NCBI GenBank assembly: GCA_028583605.1
Contig: CM053332.1
Coordinates: 13,752,442-13,816,441 of the forward strand
Length of the DNA: 64,000 nt
Origin: Dastarcus helophoroides
Taxonomy: Eukaryota; Arthropoda; Insecta; Coleoptera; Bothrideridae
Direction of reading: 5' to 3'
Shown: in pieces, positions 10,900 through 20,049 of the stretch
How positions within the stretch are numbered: position 1 is the first letter of the stretch
How the letters are laid out: each line of letters starts with the position of its first letter
Notes under the pieces: model-generated
What the model was told of the DNA's origin: nothing
The model's input: the letters and a program-made list of their open reading frames with translations, nothing else
The model's database searches: none
Program-made: the position numbers and the translations under genes

Positions 10900-11302
10900 T
10901 TCTCGAACATGGTAAAACAATCAATAAACAATATTACTGTGCGTTATTGGATCGATTGGACTTCGAGATCAAAGCTAAGCGCTCTCATTTGACGAAGAAA
11001 ATATTGCTCTTTCATCAAAATAATGCTCCGACTCATTTAGCTTGTGATACGACCGATAAATCGAAGGAATTGCGCTATGAATTAATACCCCACCCACCGT
11101 ATTCGCCAAATTTGGCTCCAGTGATTATTTCCTCTTTCCCACACTCAAAAAGTGGCTCGCTGGATAAAGATTTCGCTCAAATGAGGAGATCAAGATGGAA
11201 ACAAACGCCTACTTTAAAGGCCTCGAAGCTTCATACTATCGAACCGGTATCGGAATCTCAGAGGACAGTTACAACAAATGCATTACTCTAGATGGAGAAT
11301 AA
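10900..11302 (+). pseudogene. mariner transposase, C-terminal half, inactivated
   Basis: Translation gives FLEHGKTINKQYYCALLDRL, then IKAKRSHL, HQNNAPTHLA and HPPYSPNLAP, the standard order of a mariner DD34D transposase. The second catalytic residue of HQDNAPAH is Asn here. A one-base shift occurs right after LAP (about 11120); the other frame continues with SDYFLFPTLKKWLAG, so the third Asp survives out of frame. A stop (TAA, 11166-11168) follows LAG, and the frame then resumes to a natural end at 11300-11302. The N-terminal DNA-binding half is missing or unrecognisable and no terminal inverted repeats were found. Confidence 0.85.
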
Positions 11303-11411
11303 GTCGAAAAATAAAGCCATATTTTCATTCAAAATAATGTTCTCTGATTGTTAGGTCATGTAGTATTAGCTAAAACTTTATTTTTCGGTGAAAAAATTAA
11401 CCCCCCATTTT

Positions 11412-12620
11412 AAGGAAAAACATGGTGAGGCTAGGATTGTGGCAATGGATATCTCAAAGGCTTCCGACAGAGTCTGGCACCGATCTCTTCTTGTCAAATT
11501 AACATCTTATGGTCTTCCTCCTGGACTCTTTCTTTTGATATCCAATTTTCTCGCTGACAGATCTCTTCAGGTCGTCGTCTATGGCATCTCATCCGAGACA
11601 TCATGCGAGATTAACGCAGGGGTGCATCAGGGGTCTGTTCTGCCTCCTATTCTATTTCTGTTACACATAAACGATCTCTTAGCTTCAACTTCCAATCCTA
11701 TATACAGCTACGCAGATGATAATAACCTTGTGTCACCTTTTTTTTCCGACAAACCGTTATCTATCGCTGCTTCAGATCGACTAAGGGAACAGCAGATACA
11801 GACGATTAATCGGGATCTCGAAATTATTCTGGAATGGGGTAAGAACAATTTGGTTGACTTCAACGCTTCAAAAACTCAGGCTGCGGTTTTCTCTAAGAAA
11901 ACATCAAGGGATTATGCAACAAACATACTAATAGACGGTAAAATCCTTCCAATGGGATCTAAGCTATCTATCCTAGGAGTGATTGCGAGCACTAACTTCT
12001 CTTGAGAATGTGCGCGTCATTGCCAAATCCGCCTCTCAGAAGCTAGGCTTCTTTTTTAGAGCTAAAAAGTACTTCACATCTCATCAGCTATTAACACTAT
12101 ACAAAGCTCAAGTTAGGCCAACACTAGCCAATACTGTTCTCATGTTTGGAGTTCAGCCCCAAAACACACTTTAGCTCTCTTGGATTCAATTCAAAGAAGA
12201 GCGATTCGCCTAATTGATGACAAGAGTCTCGACCGATTCTTCCGAAACACTAGAGCACAGGCGTATGGTTGGTGACTTGGCTCTTTTCTACAAGTACTAT
12301 CATAAAAGATGTTCGTAGGAATTAATAGGATTGATCCCCCCAAGGGCAAGATTCTTGAGGCGTACTAGACAGTCGGAGACAGCAAATTCCTGTGCGGTCC
12401 AGCTTGACCCAGTGAGGATTTCTGTCTGCGGAGACTTTTTTTTCTATAGAACTTCCAAGTTATGGAACTTGTTACCGAAAGGAATTTTGCCCAAAAAGTA
12501 CAACTTATCTTTGTTTAGGAAGGCGGTTCATCGCCATCTATCCTTGTTTCCGCATCCTACTCGCAGTGCTTTAAAAGCATAATGGGGTTACCCTTTGCGA
12601 ATGAATTAAACTTAAAAAAA
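11412..12620 (+). pseudogene. CR1/L2-like LINE reverse transcriptase and 3' end, 5'-truncated
   Basis: The first open block (to 12005) holds palm motif A (AMDISKASDRVWH), the INAGVHQGSVLPPILFLLHI segment and motif C (YADD), so the catalytic Asp residues are intact. The frame then shifts and continues as KSASQKLGFFFRAKKYF...LYKAQVRPTL (11983-12174). After another gap it continues as IPPRARFLRRTRQSE...FFYRTSKLWNLLPKG...FRKAVHRHLS (12331-12582), the C-terminal region typical of CR1-group LINEs. The 3' end is GGTTACCCTTTGCGAATGAA with a short A-rich tail. Related copies are at 56762-57955 (minus), 58045-58275 (plus), 41536-41592 (minus) and, more distantly, 17870-18044 (plus). Clade naming is from recalled motifs. 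Confidence 0.85.
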
Positions 12621-13287
12621 ATATATTATTATTTTTCTAATCGTTGGCTGGCGGTATTTGCGTGAATTATCGACGATTAATGAATGCTCTGCAAAATTTC
12701 AAATTCATCTGTTACGTAGATTTTGAGGAAAACCTCTTGGTGACATTTGGACGGATGGACACGAAAATGGGATTATAAGGGTCCTTTTTTTCCTTTTAAG
12801 TCACGAAACCTTAAAAAGTACAAATTAAATAACGCCTCCCAAAATTGCTAACCAATTTTTTTTGTTTTGATATATTTCGTTTCTAATTTTACTCTGAAAA
12901 GATCAAAGCTCTGATTTTATTTAATCTCGAAATACGGTGTCATCCTGTCAATTTTGACTTTTTTTAAATTTCAAGATTGAACGTTTCTGCTTATTTCGCG
13001 AAATTTTCTTTTAATCACAAACATTTTTCTCACTTCAAAATTTCAGGAACAATTTTTAAGCAACCCTTAAAAAAAATCTTAACAAAATGAAGTCAACTGA
13101 TCCAAGCGACAATTCAACTGCTAATTGGGGTTGTCCGTTCTTTAATCTGGTGGTTCCCGTATTCGCAAAGTGTAACTATGATGGAATAATATTTAAGTGA
13201 GATGTTTGGTTGCAGTACTAGAATATAGAACGTGGAAAGTTCATTGGGCAACCTTTAAAAATTTTCAGCTTTAAAAGGTCCTTAATA
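12621..13287. other. AT-rich DNA, nothing recognised
   Basis: No coding signal and no shared repeat seen. Confidence 0.45.
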
Positions 13288-13395
13288 AGAGCTCCAATAA
13301 AGCGATTTGGTAGTTGTAACTTGCAAATAGGGTTGCCAAATAGAGCCCCAATAAAGCGATCTGGTAGTTGTCACATGCAAATAGGCTGCCAGGTA
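13288..13395. repeat. 54-bp tandem duplication
   Basis: Two adjacent copies of AGAGCYCCAATAAAGCGAT followed by TGGTAGTTGT and ATGCAAATAGG-like words, offset by 54 bp, with about 8 differences. Confidence 0.8.
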
Positions 13396-14031
13396 TCCCG
13401 GGTTCCCCCCTATTTTGGTTCAAAAATTCTGTCTGTCTCTAGTATCTCTCATATTTGAGAGGTAATAATCTGTAATGTGAAGGAGAAGTTGAAGACTTTT
13501 TTTTATTTGTCCATTTACGTTTACAGCGGTATTCAGCTATTATTTGAGATAAAGACCGTTTTTTTTTCTCATCAAATGTTTCCGAACGACAAAAATTCCA
13601 CTTTTGATAATCGCCCGTAAAATATTGCAAACCCCGTTTTTTATATGCCAATCTCCCATAGATCTTAATGTGGCAAGTGGCAGCTCTACGTGCAAAATGC
13701 ACTTCATCCAAAATTTGAAGAAATTTTATTTGATTTTTTATTTAATTAGCAAATTTTGGTGTTTAATGGTATGCAAACGATGATTCACGAGAATGTATGA
13801 AAGTATTTGCGTTGAGATTTTTAAATCAGAATCCTTTTTGCCAAATGATTTGAATACCTTATTGGACTTTCGTAATTGTTTAACCTTGTCGCTTAGATTG
13901 ACATAAATATTGCCGAAAAAAACCTTTCAAATTTCTCCAATTTGTTGTGCTTCGAATTTTGATAGTGTCTATGTCCTGGAGAGTTCTTAGTTCTATGACT
14001 CTTTTGATTTTCGAGAATTTTCGGTTTGTAG
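13396..14031. other. Unassigned DNA with a 90-codon minus-strand open frame
   Basis: The open frame at 13439-13711 (minus) encodes a basic Lys/Arg-rich peptide (FDEKKKRSLSQIIAEYRCKR). I cannot place it in a family. It may be decayed transposon coding DNA. Confidence 0.25.
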
Positions 14032-14578
14032 CAGTGTTGCCAGGTGTACGATAATTATCATTTTGTACGATAATTACAGCTCCCTTACGATGCACGATAA
14101 TGGTTATTTGTAACGATAATTTTGGAGGATTCAACATATAATGTAGATTTTATGATGGGCGATGTTTTTTTTATAACCGGAAAAATTTTAAATCTCGATC
14201 GAAGCACTGAAGAACTTTTTTTAATTATCAGGTCATTTGAGCCGCCATGCAACTTTTCTTTTTGGTCGTCAAAATCTAAAAGGTCAACCGAGACATTGAG
14301 GAGCTTTTTTATTTTTTTAAACATTAGAACTTTTGGTTATGCGAACCTTTTTTTTGGTCGTGAAAATTCGCCGAACGAAGAGCGAAGATTAATGTACTGT
14401 AACAAAATATAGTTATAAAATTTTATATTAGTGATTGTGTAGTGTCAGGAACTCTCTGAAAACATTTGATAATGGGAAGCGACCGCGAGAATGAATCATA
14501 CGGCAGATACGCGCTCCAGACATTTCCGCAAGCGATAATCTTATCTGTACGAAGATCCATTCTAGAAAACCGAAAGGA

Positions 14579-14609
14579 TATAAATACGCGGTCATCTTTT
14601 CCCTCAGTT
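14579..14609 (+). promoter_or_regulatory. LTR core promoter: TATA box and initiator
   Basis: TATAAATA (14579-14586) is followed by TCAGTT (14604-14609), a match to the arthropod initiator TCAGTY. The initiator A is 27 bases from the first T of the TATA box, ideal spacing for RNA polymerase II. The minus-strand LTR at 62.9-63.5 kb keeps the same pair (TATAAATA, TCAGTC). Confidence 0.7.
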
Positions 14610-14688
14610 AGTTAGTCCGATAGTCAGATAGGTAGGCAGTATGCTAGTTAAGTGAATCATAATCGTAGTGTTCCGAAATAAGTTTAGA

Positions 14689-14694
14689 AATAAA
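14689..14694 (+). terminator. LTR polyadenylation signal AATAAA
   Basis: AATAAA lies 83 bases after the predicted start site and 43 bases before the LTR end, as expected for the R region. It is conserved in both related LTRs. Confidence 0.6.
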
Positions 14695-14970
14695 GTGTTA
14701 CAATTCACAAACATTTTTGAACCGATAACACGCAACAGTACGATAATTTCTTATACATGAAACGATATTTTTTTATTTCTGTCTTGCAACACTGGTTGGC
14801 AACCAAGTGTCAGTCTTGAACTAACGTGCGCGCTTTCAAGGCGCAACGCGCTTGTGGTATCCGAATTGTACAATGCCCCCATTAGAGATAATAGACGCCA
14901 TTTTTGTTTTGATTCACTTTTTTTTGAAATTTGGTACCTTTTATATCAGGGTTACCTGTGAAGACCCACT

Positions 14971-15044
14971 TATTATTCCATGAGGCCAATTATTGTTCTA
15001 CGTGGTCAGTTATCGTTCTATGTGATCAGTTATCGTTCTATGAA
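14971..15044. repeat. 20-bp minisatellite, about 3.5 units
   Basis: The unit is TATCGTTCTATGTGATCAGT with variants; copies start near 14971, 14991, 15011 and 15031. Confidence 0.75.
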
Positions 15045-15783
15045 GGAAGAAGGAAAAAGCTATGAAGTTTCTGAAAAGAAATTGCGATCGCTCATGTTAT
15101 GAAAAAACTTTGTAAGGGTCCTGCTGAATCCTGTTATATGAATTTGTGAAAATTTGTGATTCTGATTGGTTCGTAGGATCAATTCCATTATCGTTTTTGG
15201 TAGACGCTGTTCAATAGAAGTCATTGTTCCGACTTTTGTGAAGGTTTTCTAGCGGAAAACCTACTTTTAGTGAGAATTCTTCTCAAAAGAAGAATATCTA
15301 CGCAGTTTTATAGTGTCGATCAGGTTTTTTCAGAAAAACTATTTCGTTTTGTATCTTTGGATCGCGATCGAGACTACTAGGTTTTCAGAATTTTCGAGTA
15401 CTCGTTTCTAAGTTATCGGAACGTTCTAAGTTTTCAGAAGTTGGTTTTTAGTTTCTTTTCGTTCTCTTAAAAGAAAATAACTTTTTTTTTTCTTCCACTT
15501 TTTTTTTGTTATCCTGGACTGGATAATGCAAACGGAATTGATACATCAACATCACTTTATATAAGTACGTTCCTTTTTTATTAATGTAGGAATTATTTGA
15601 CTTAAAAGAACTCTTGTGGCCAGTTTTTTTTAGAATTAGTTAGTCAGAAGTAAATTGCTTTTTAATCTTTTGTAACATTTAAAGAATGTTTTGATTTCAT
15701 TGATATCATCCCTTTTAATTTAATATCTTTTTATTAATCTTGTTAAGAACCATAAGTAATTAATTTCAATTTAATTTTAATAT
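15045..15783. other. Unassigned DNA
   Basis: Contains several short self-similar stretches (GAAAACCTACTTTTAGTGAG, GGTTTTCAGAATTTTCGAG, GTTTTCAGAAGTTGG) that could belong to an unrecognised LTR or leader. No coding motif. Confidence 0.35.
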
Positions 15784-16166
15784 TGCTACGGGCTTATCGA
15801 TTTGAATTGATTATTACGTGAATTGAATAATACCCACTTTATTTTCAAACTCAACTCGGATCACTACAACTGAACAATTAACTCACTTATTGGCTTCTAA
15901 CTGCTAACTCACTACTTAACTACACCGACTCTAGCTAACTAACTCGAGGGAGAGCTGGCCGCTTTATATAGTTTTGGCTTCCAGGTTCCAGAAAAATCTC
16001 GCAGATAAGGCTTATCGTTTGCCGAAATTTCTGGAAGGCTTATCTGCCGCTTGCTTCGTTATTGCGGACGCTTTCTTCTTATCAGATCTTTCTAGAAACT
16101 TTTCTTACGTACTAAATTCTAAAATTCAATTCGAAATTCTATTCTATATATTTACATTGCGTTACA
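15784..16166 (-). mobile_element. Solo LTR, diverged relative of the 14.4-kb LTR, with ATAT target duplication
   Basis: Read on the minus strand it starts TGTAACGCAATG and ends AAGCCCGTAGCA. It is flanked by ATAT at 15780-15783 and 16167-16170. It shares GATAAG...TTATCTGC and TCTAGAA words with the other two LTRs, has a TATATAAA box (complement of 15963-15970) and an AATAAA signal (complement of 15838-15843), all in LTR order. At 383 bp it is longer than its relatives. No internal region. Confidence 0.8.
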
Positions 16167-16199
16167 ATATTTTGATATAAGCTTCAAAATTATCAGATT

Positions 16200-17320
16200 T
16201 GATACTGGTGTTGCTTAATCGCTAACCTTTACTGGCAACAAAAAGCAAATCTGAGACCAGAAAAGAGTTTAACTGAATGTATTTCAATCAAAAGGGGAGT
16301 AAGGCAAAGTTGTAAGTTTTGTTCAACCTATACTCGGAGGAAATATTTCAAGAGATCATGGGGGATACCAGAGAGAGGGAGTGAGAATAAACGACATAAC
16401 ATTGAATAATCCTAGATGTGCAGACGACTCTGTTCTTCTTGCCCATAGTGTTGACGGACTTCAAAGCCTCCTTAATCAAGTAGTCAGTTCATGTATCCAC
16501 TATGGCCTTACACTTAACACTAAAAAGACCAAACTCATGGTCGTGAGTAAGCAACCGAACCCACGAGCGGACTCTTCGGATTGTTCCAAATAAATTAGAA
16601 AGGGTACAGAAAATAAAGTATTTGGGACAGCTTCTGAACGAAAATTGGGACACCACAATAGAAATAAAATTAAGAATTGAGCAAGCCAGGGCTGCCTTTG
16701 TAAGGATGAGAAAGATTCTATGTGGACATGAACTAAAATCTTAGAATGAGAATGGTCAGGTGTCTTTTCTGTTCTCTTGTATGGAGTGGAATCATGGACC
16801 CTAACAGAGGATACCTTGAAGTGACTTAAAGCATACAGTGGTCATACAAACGCATGCTGAGAATAAGCAGGATGGACCACGTCACTAACGTAGAGGTTTT
16901 GTACAGGATGAAGAAATTGTAAACACAAGCGAAGATTCGAACACTGTTTTATTTTGGCCATGTCATCAGACATCTGGAAGATATATGACATGTTGCACTT
17001 GATCATGCAAGGAAAAGTTGATGCAAGGCGTGGACCTGGTAGACGAAGAACGTCCTTGCTTAGAAACCTAAGACAATGGTTCAAACAGACAACAACTCAG
17101 TCTATTTGAAGATAATAGCTTGGCTACCGAAACGCGTTACAGCTACCTTTGTTGTATTTTTTAATCTTTCTTGGTTTCAGGGGACAAGATTTGTATTTCA
17201 ATTTTTGGAGATAACCAGTTTTTTTTGGCAATTTTTGGAGAACCAGTCCGTTCCATTAAAATCAAGGCAACTTTTGAGAACAGATGTAAATAAAATATCC
17301 GTTAAAATGCTATAGCACAC
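16200..17320 (+). pseudogene. RTE-like LINE, reverse transcriptase to 3' end, decayed (family A)
   Basis: RT segments are IKRGVRQSC at about 16290, YSEEIFQEIMGDT at about 16330, and then an open block (16381-16593) with CADDSVLLAHSVDGLQSLLN, which carries the catalytic Asp pair (usually YADD), and YGLTLNTKKTKLMVVSKQPN. The C-terminal domain follows in broken frames: YGVESWTLTED, RMLRISRMDHVTNVEVL, YFGHVIRHLED and RRTSLLRNLRQWF. The 3' end (NKISVKML, then CCAAGAAGAAGAAG) lies beyond a palindromic MITE inserted at about 17109-17263. The same family recurs at 62815-64000 (minus), and 55347-55640 may be its endonuclease. RTE naming is tentative. Confidence 0.8.
17109..17263 (+). mobile_element. 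Palindromic MITE, one arm, inserted in the LINE 3' end
   Basis: Contains AGCTTGGCTACCGAAACGCG, TTTGTTGTATTTTTTAATC, TTTCTTGGTTTCAGGGGAC and CCAGTCCGTTCCA in the order of the right arm of the family. LINE coding sequence (LRQWFKQTTTQS) stops at its left edge, and the LINE 3' end resumes at its right edge. Confidence 0.8.
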
Positions 17321-17614
17321 CAAGAAGAAGAAGTTGTTTAATTTTGCTATATCCAGTGGTGCGCCTATTGTATTAATAAAAGATTTAGCTTGTTTGTTAT
17401 TTCCGCGTAAAAGAAAAATTGAAATCTGACACGCGAACCCAGTTCCCAAGCGACCAGCAAGGTTTGGGAGCTGGTGCACCTAATATTTGTTTTAGAAAGT
17501 AGGAGACACTATGGTTTTCGAATTTTATGTAGATTTTCAAGTACTCTTTATTATAGTGGTTGGACAATCTATTTCCAAAACTATACCTGGTTAGACCATA
17601 ACATTGCAAAGTTT

Positions 17615-17865
17615 GATGGAATGGACTGGTCCTTGGTTATCTTCAAAAATTGAAATACAGAACTTGTCCCCTGAAACCAAGAAAGATTAAAAAACACAAC
17701 AAAGGTTGTTCTAACGCGTCTCGACAGCCAAGCTGTCATCTTCAAAGAGAAACTGCTCTCTGAAGATGACAGCTTGGCTGTCGAAGCACCTGTCGAGCAA
17801 CCTTTGTTGTTTTTTTTTTAATCTTTCTTGGTTTCAGGGGACAAGTTCTGTATTTCAATTTTTTA
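17615..17865. mobile_element. Palindromic MITE, two arms
   Basis: The left arm (GGACTGGTCCTTGGTTATC, TGTCCCCTGAAACCAAGAAA, GCCAAGCTGTCATCTTC) is followed by AAAGAGAAACTGCTCTCTG and then the inverted right arm (GAAGATGACAGCTTGGCTG, TTTCTTGGTTTCAGGGGACA). The arms would form a hairpin of about 110 bp. The right terminus is cut by the CR1-like fragment that follows. Confidence 0.85.
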
Positions 17866-17869
17866 AGAA

Positions 17870-18044
17870 ATGCAAAGTGTCATTAATAGCATTTCGCCAC
17901 CAACCTTTTTCTGTAGATCTTCCAAGCTCTGCTACGCGTTGCCAAGCAGAATTTTTCCCGATTATTACAATTTATGGGCGCTTGATTCATCGCAATTATA
18001 TTTTCGCCTTCTACTCGCAGTATTCCAAGGGCATAATGGGGTTA
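17870..18044 (+). pseudogene. CR1-like LINE 3' fragment, diverged subfamily
   Basis: FFCRSSKLCYALPSRIFPDY aligns with FFYRTSKLWNLLPKGILPKK of the 11.4-kb copy, and the end TACTCGCAGTATTCCAAGG, GCATAATGGGGTTACCCTT matches its 3' terminus. It meets the 3' end of the minus-strand LINE at 18045, so two LINEs lie tail to tail. Confidence 0.65.
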
Positions 18045-18935
18045 CCCTTTCTTCTTTCGGTACCGTGCCTGTCTTCAAGCGTGGACATGACAACTTCATT
18101 GAATCGTTCTCTATCTTTCGCAACTTCGCAACAGTTACTCTACTCCCAGTCCGGTCCAATTTCTGATGTTGATGTGTGATGTAGACACGATAGCTTTTTG
18201 CGGCCTATCCATCTTCTGCCCTCAACTTTTCCTCAGGATGATCAGGTGGGGAAGGCGCGTTATATAACCAAAGTAGCTATCATTTCTTGTTTTTACGGTA
18301 CTCAGAAGTTCCCGATCTTTATCTATCTGTCTGAGAACTTCTTCATTACTAGTATGTGTAGTCCAAGAGATTTTGAGGATTCTCCGATAACTCCACATTT
18401 CGAAGGCCTCTATCCTATTCATAATGTCAATTTTAAGAGTCCATGTCTCACATCCATACAAAGGAATACTCCATATTTAACAGCGGAGCGTTCTTAGCCG
18501 CGTTTGAACTGCGAGGTTTCTAATGGTAAGAGTAGATTTCCATTTACTAAACGCCCTACGTACCATTTCAATCGTCGTTTTTACCTCCTCGTCACATGTT
18601 GTTTCAGTGTTTAGCCAACTACCTAAATATTTGAAATGTGACACTAGCTCGATGTTATGTCCGTTAATTGTGATCGGAATTGGTTCCATGTTTATTTCAC
18701 CCACCGCCATCCATTTCGTTTTTTTTGATGTTTATATTAATACCCCGTCTTCGTCCACAGCAGTATTTGCAAGTCATTCGTGGATTCTGCAATGATGGCA
18801 GTATCATCTGCGTAGCCTCCGATCTTTGCACCCTCTGTCCTGCCATATTAAGCCTCCTGAAACATGTTTTCACGTTACCCTTTGCTAGCGTAATAAAAAA
18901 AAACTCTTTTGAGTAGATATTGCATCATCATGTAT
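18045..18935 (-). pseudogene. RTE-like LINE, reverse transcriptase to 3' end, decayed (family B)
   Basis: On the minus strand, in order: YADDTAIIAESTNDLQILL (motif C intact, about 18800), then IELVSHFKYLGSWLN...AFSKWKSTL (18477-18710), YGCETWTL...IEAFEMWSYRRILKISWTTH...NEEVLRQI (18222-18461), and NIRNWTGLGVEQLL near 18150. It ends with a GGTACCGAAAGAAGAAAGG-type tail at about 18045. Frames are broken at several points. It is clearly distinct from family A (NIRNWTG against NLRQWF). Confidence 0.8.
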
Positions 18936-19379
18936 GGGATGAATCTATAAATTTTTGGAACAATCCTAATTGATGACTAATTCTATGAATATTTATCGCC
19001 AGTCAGCAGCTTTGTTAAGGTAATTGTCTTGGGCACTGATCATCTTGAACCGCAGGACATCTTTCTGTTTCCAATAACGTGATAATTATTACTGAAATTT
19101 CAGCAGAGTTTGATTATATTATTGAAACTTCAGCAGAGTTATTGTCAGTTCAGCGTTTATTGGTAAAGGTGTCTTCGTTAAGTGAATATCCAAATGATTT
19201 GCTAAGAATCATACCAATGTTAGGTAGATGTTCTTCAAAAGTTAGTGACCCTAAATCTAAAAAATCAAAACATATAAGGATACAATCTGATAAATATTTA
19301 TCGCCTTAATGAATATTGGAGGGCATTACTGTGGAAAAGTTTCTGTTTATAAACGAAGGGTGCTGAACTTTCGCCCCCT
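18936..19379. other. Unassigned DNA with a 76-codon open frame
   Basis: The plus-strand frame 19079-19309 reads like a helical protein segment (SVQRLLVKVSSLSEYPNDLL, then KSKKSKHIRI). No family recognised. A near repeat of ATATTTATCGCC occurs at about 18980 and 19293. Confidence 0.2.
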
Positions 19380-20006
19380 TCAGGCATTCGCCGGCCGCAC
19401 GAGAAAAAGAATCAATATAAAAAGTGGATATCGATGGAGACTTCAAAGGACCACAATATGATTTGATCGTATGTGACTTAAATAAGGAGGGTGGCATTAT
19501 TTACTCCTTTTTCATGGATTTTTGAGATTTACATCGACGCGGGCCCTGCTCTAAAATGGTTCCCTGGTGCGCAAACGGCGGGGATGTAGCCATACGAAGA
19601 GGGGAGGGGTCGGACGTCGGATCCACCGGCGCGCTATTCGGTTCCTTGCCACCGGAGAGTTCGTTGTTTCTTCTATCACTCCGTCTGCTTACCGGAATCA
19701 TGTTCAGCGTCTCGATCGTTTCGCGCCACCCGGAAAACACCGGAATCTTTTGAGCGACAGTGACATTGTGTTATTTTTGTGATTTATTGTACTGTGCCCA
19801 GGATTGCCTCGTTTTTTGCATTTTAATGCGATTTGGTTTTCTTCTTGACCACGTGGACTACCTGTGCTCACAACGCTGGAACATTTAAGGCCTATTGTGG
19901 CTTCTATCAACACTCTCATCGGGAACTGTGAGAATATGGAGGCCACCTACTGCGTCGGGAACGATGTAGACGTCTGCAGAATGTTCGATCAGTACTTATA
20001 CAAGGT
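19380..20006. other. CpG-rich, coding-like stretch of unknown identity
   Basis: CpG-dense compared with its surroundings (TCGGACGTCGGATCCACCGG, CGTCTCGATCGTTTCGCG). On the plus strand a frame from 19849 reads LTTLEHLRPIVASINTL, NCENMEATYCVGNDVDVC, RMFDQYLYK and stops being protein-like at CAAG/GTACTT (GT at 20005), a consensus 5' splice site. On the minus strand, overlapping frames (19501-19740, 19704-19946) contain CKKRGNPGH, vaguely like a zinc knuckle. A host exon and a transposon ORF1 relic are both possible. Confidence 0.3.
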
Positions 20007-20049
20007 ACTTGTCAAATTTATTCTGACTTGTTGGATGCTAACATAGTCT

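Larger units (their letters stand above)
14398..14737 (+). mobile_element. Solo LTR of a gypsy-type retrotransposon, 340 bp, with GTAC target duplication
   Basis: The LTR begins TGTAACAAAATATAG and ends GATAACACGCAACA, giving TG...CA ends. It is flanked by GTAC on both sides (14394-14397 and 14738-14741). Inside are a TATA box, an arthropod initiator and a polyadenylation signal in the right order. A copy of the same subfamily is at 62944-63507 and a more diverged LTR is at 15784-16166; both have ATAT duplications. Four-base ATAT-like duplications are characteristic of the 17.6/297 group of insect gypsy elements. No internal gag-pol region is present, so it arose by LTR-LTR recombination. Confidence 0.85.
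14032..14794. mobile_element. hAT-like non-autonomous element carrying a nested solo LTR
   Basis: The left end CAGTGTTGCCAGGTGTACG and the right end TCTTGCAACACTG form an imperfect inverted repeat (CAGTGTTGCMAG) of hAT type. Both ends carry GTACGATAAT-type words inside. Without the 340-bp LTR and its 4-base duplication the element is about 420 bp. The flanking octamers GTTTGTAG and GTTGGCAA agree at only 5 of 8 positions, so the target duplication is uncertain. Minus-strand open frames inside (14085-14324) look like chance. Confidence 0.5.

Noticed and set aside
14122..14412. 96-codon frame across the hAT-like MITE and LTR start
   Set aside because: It crosses the LTR border, so it cannot be an ancestral gene.
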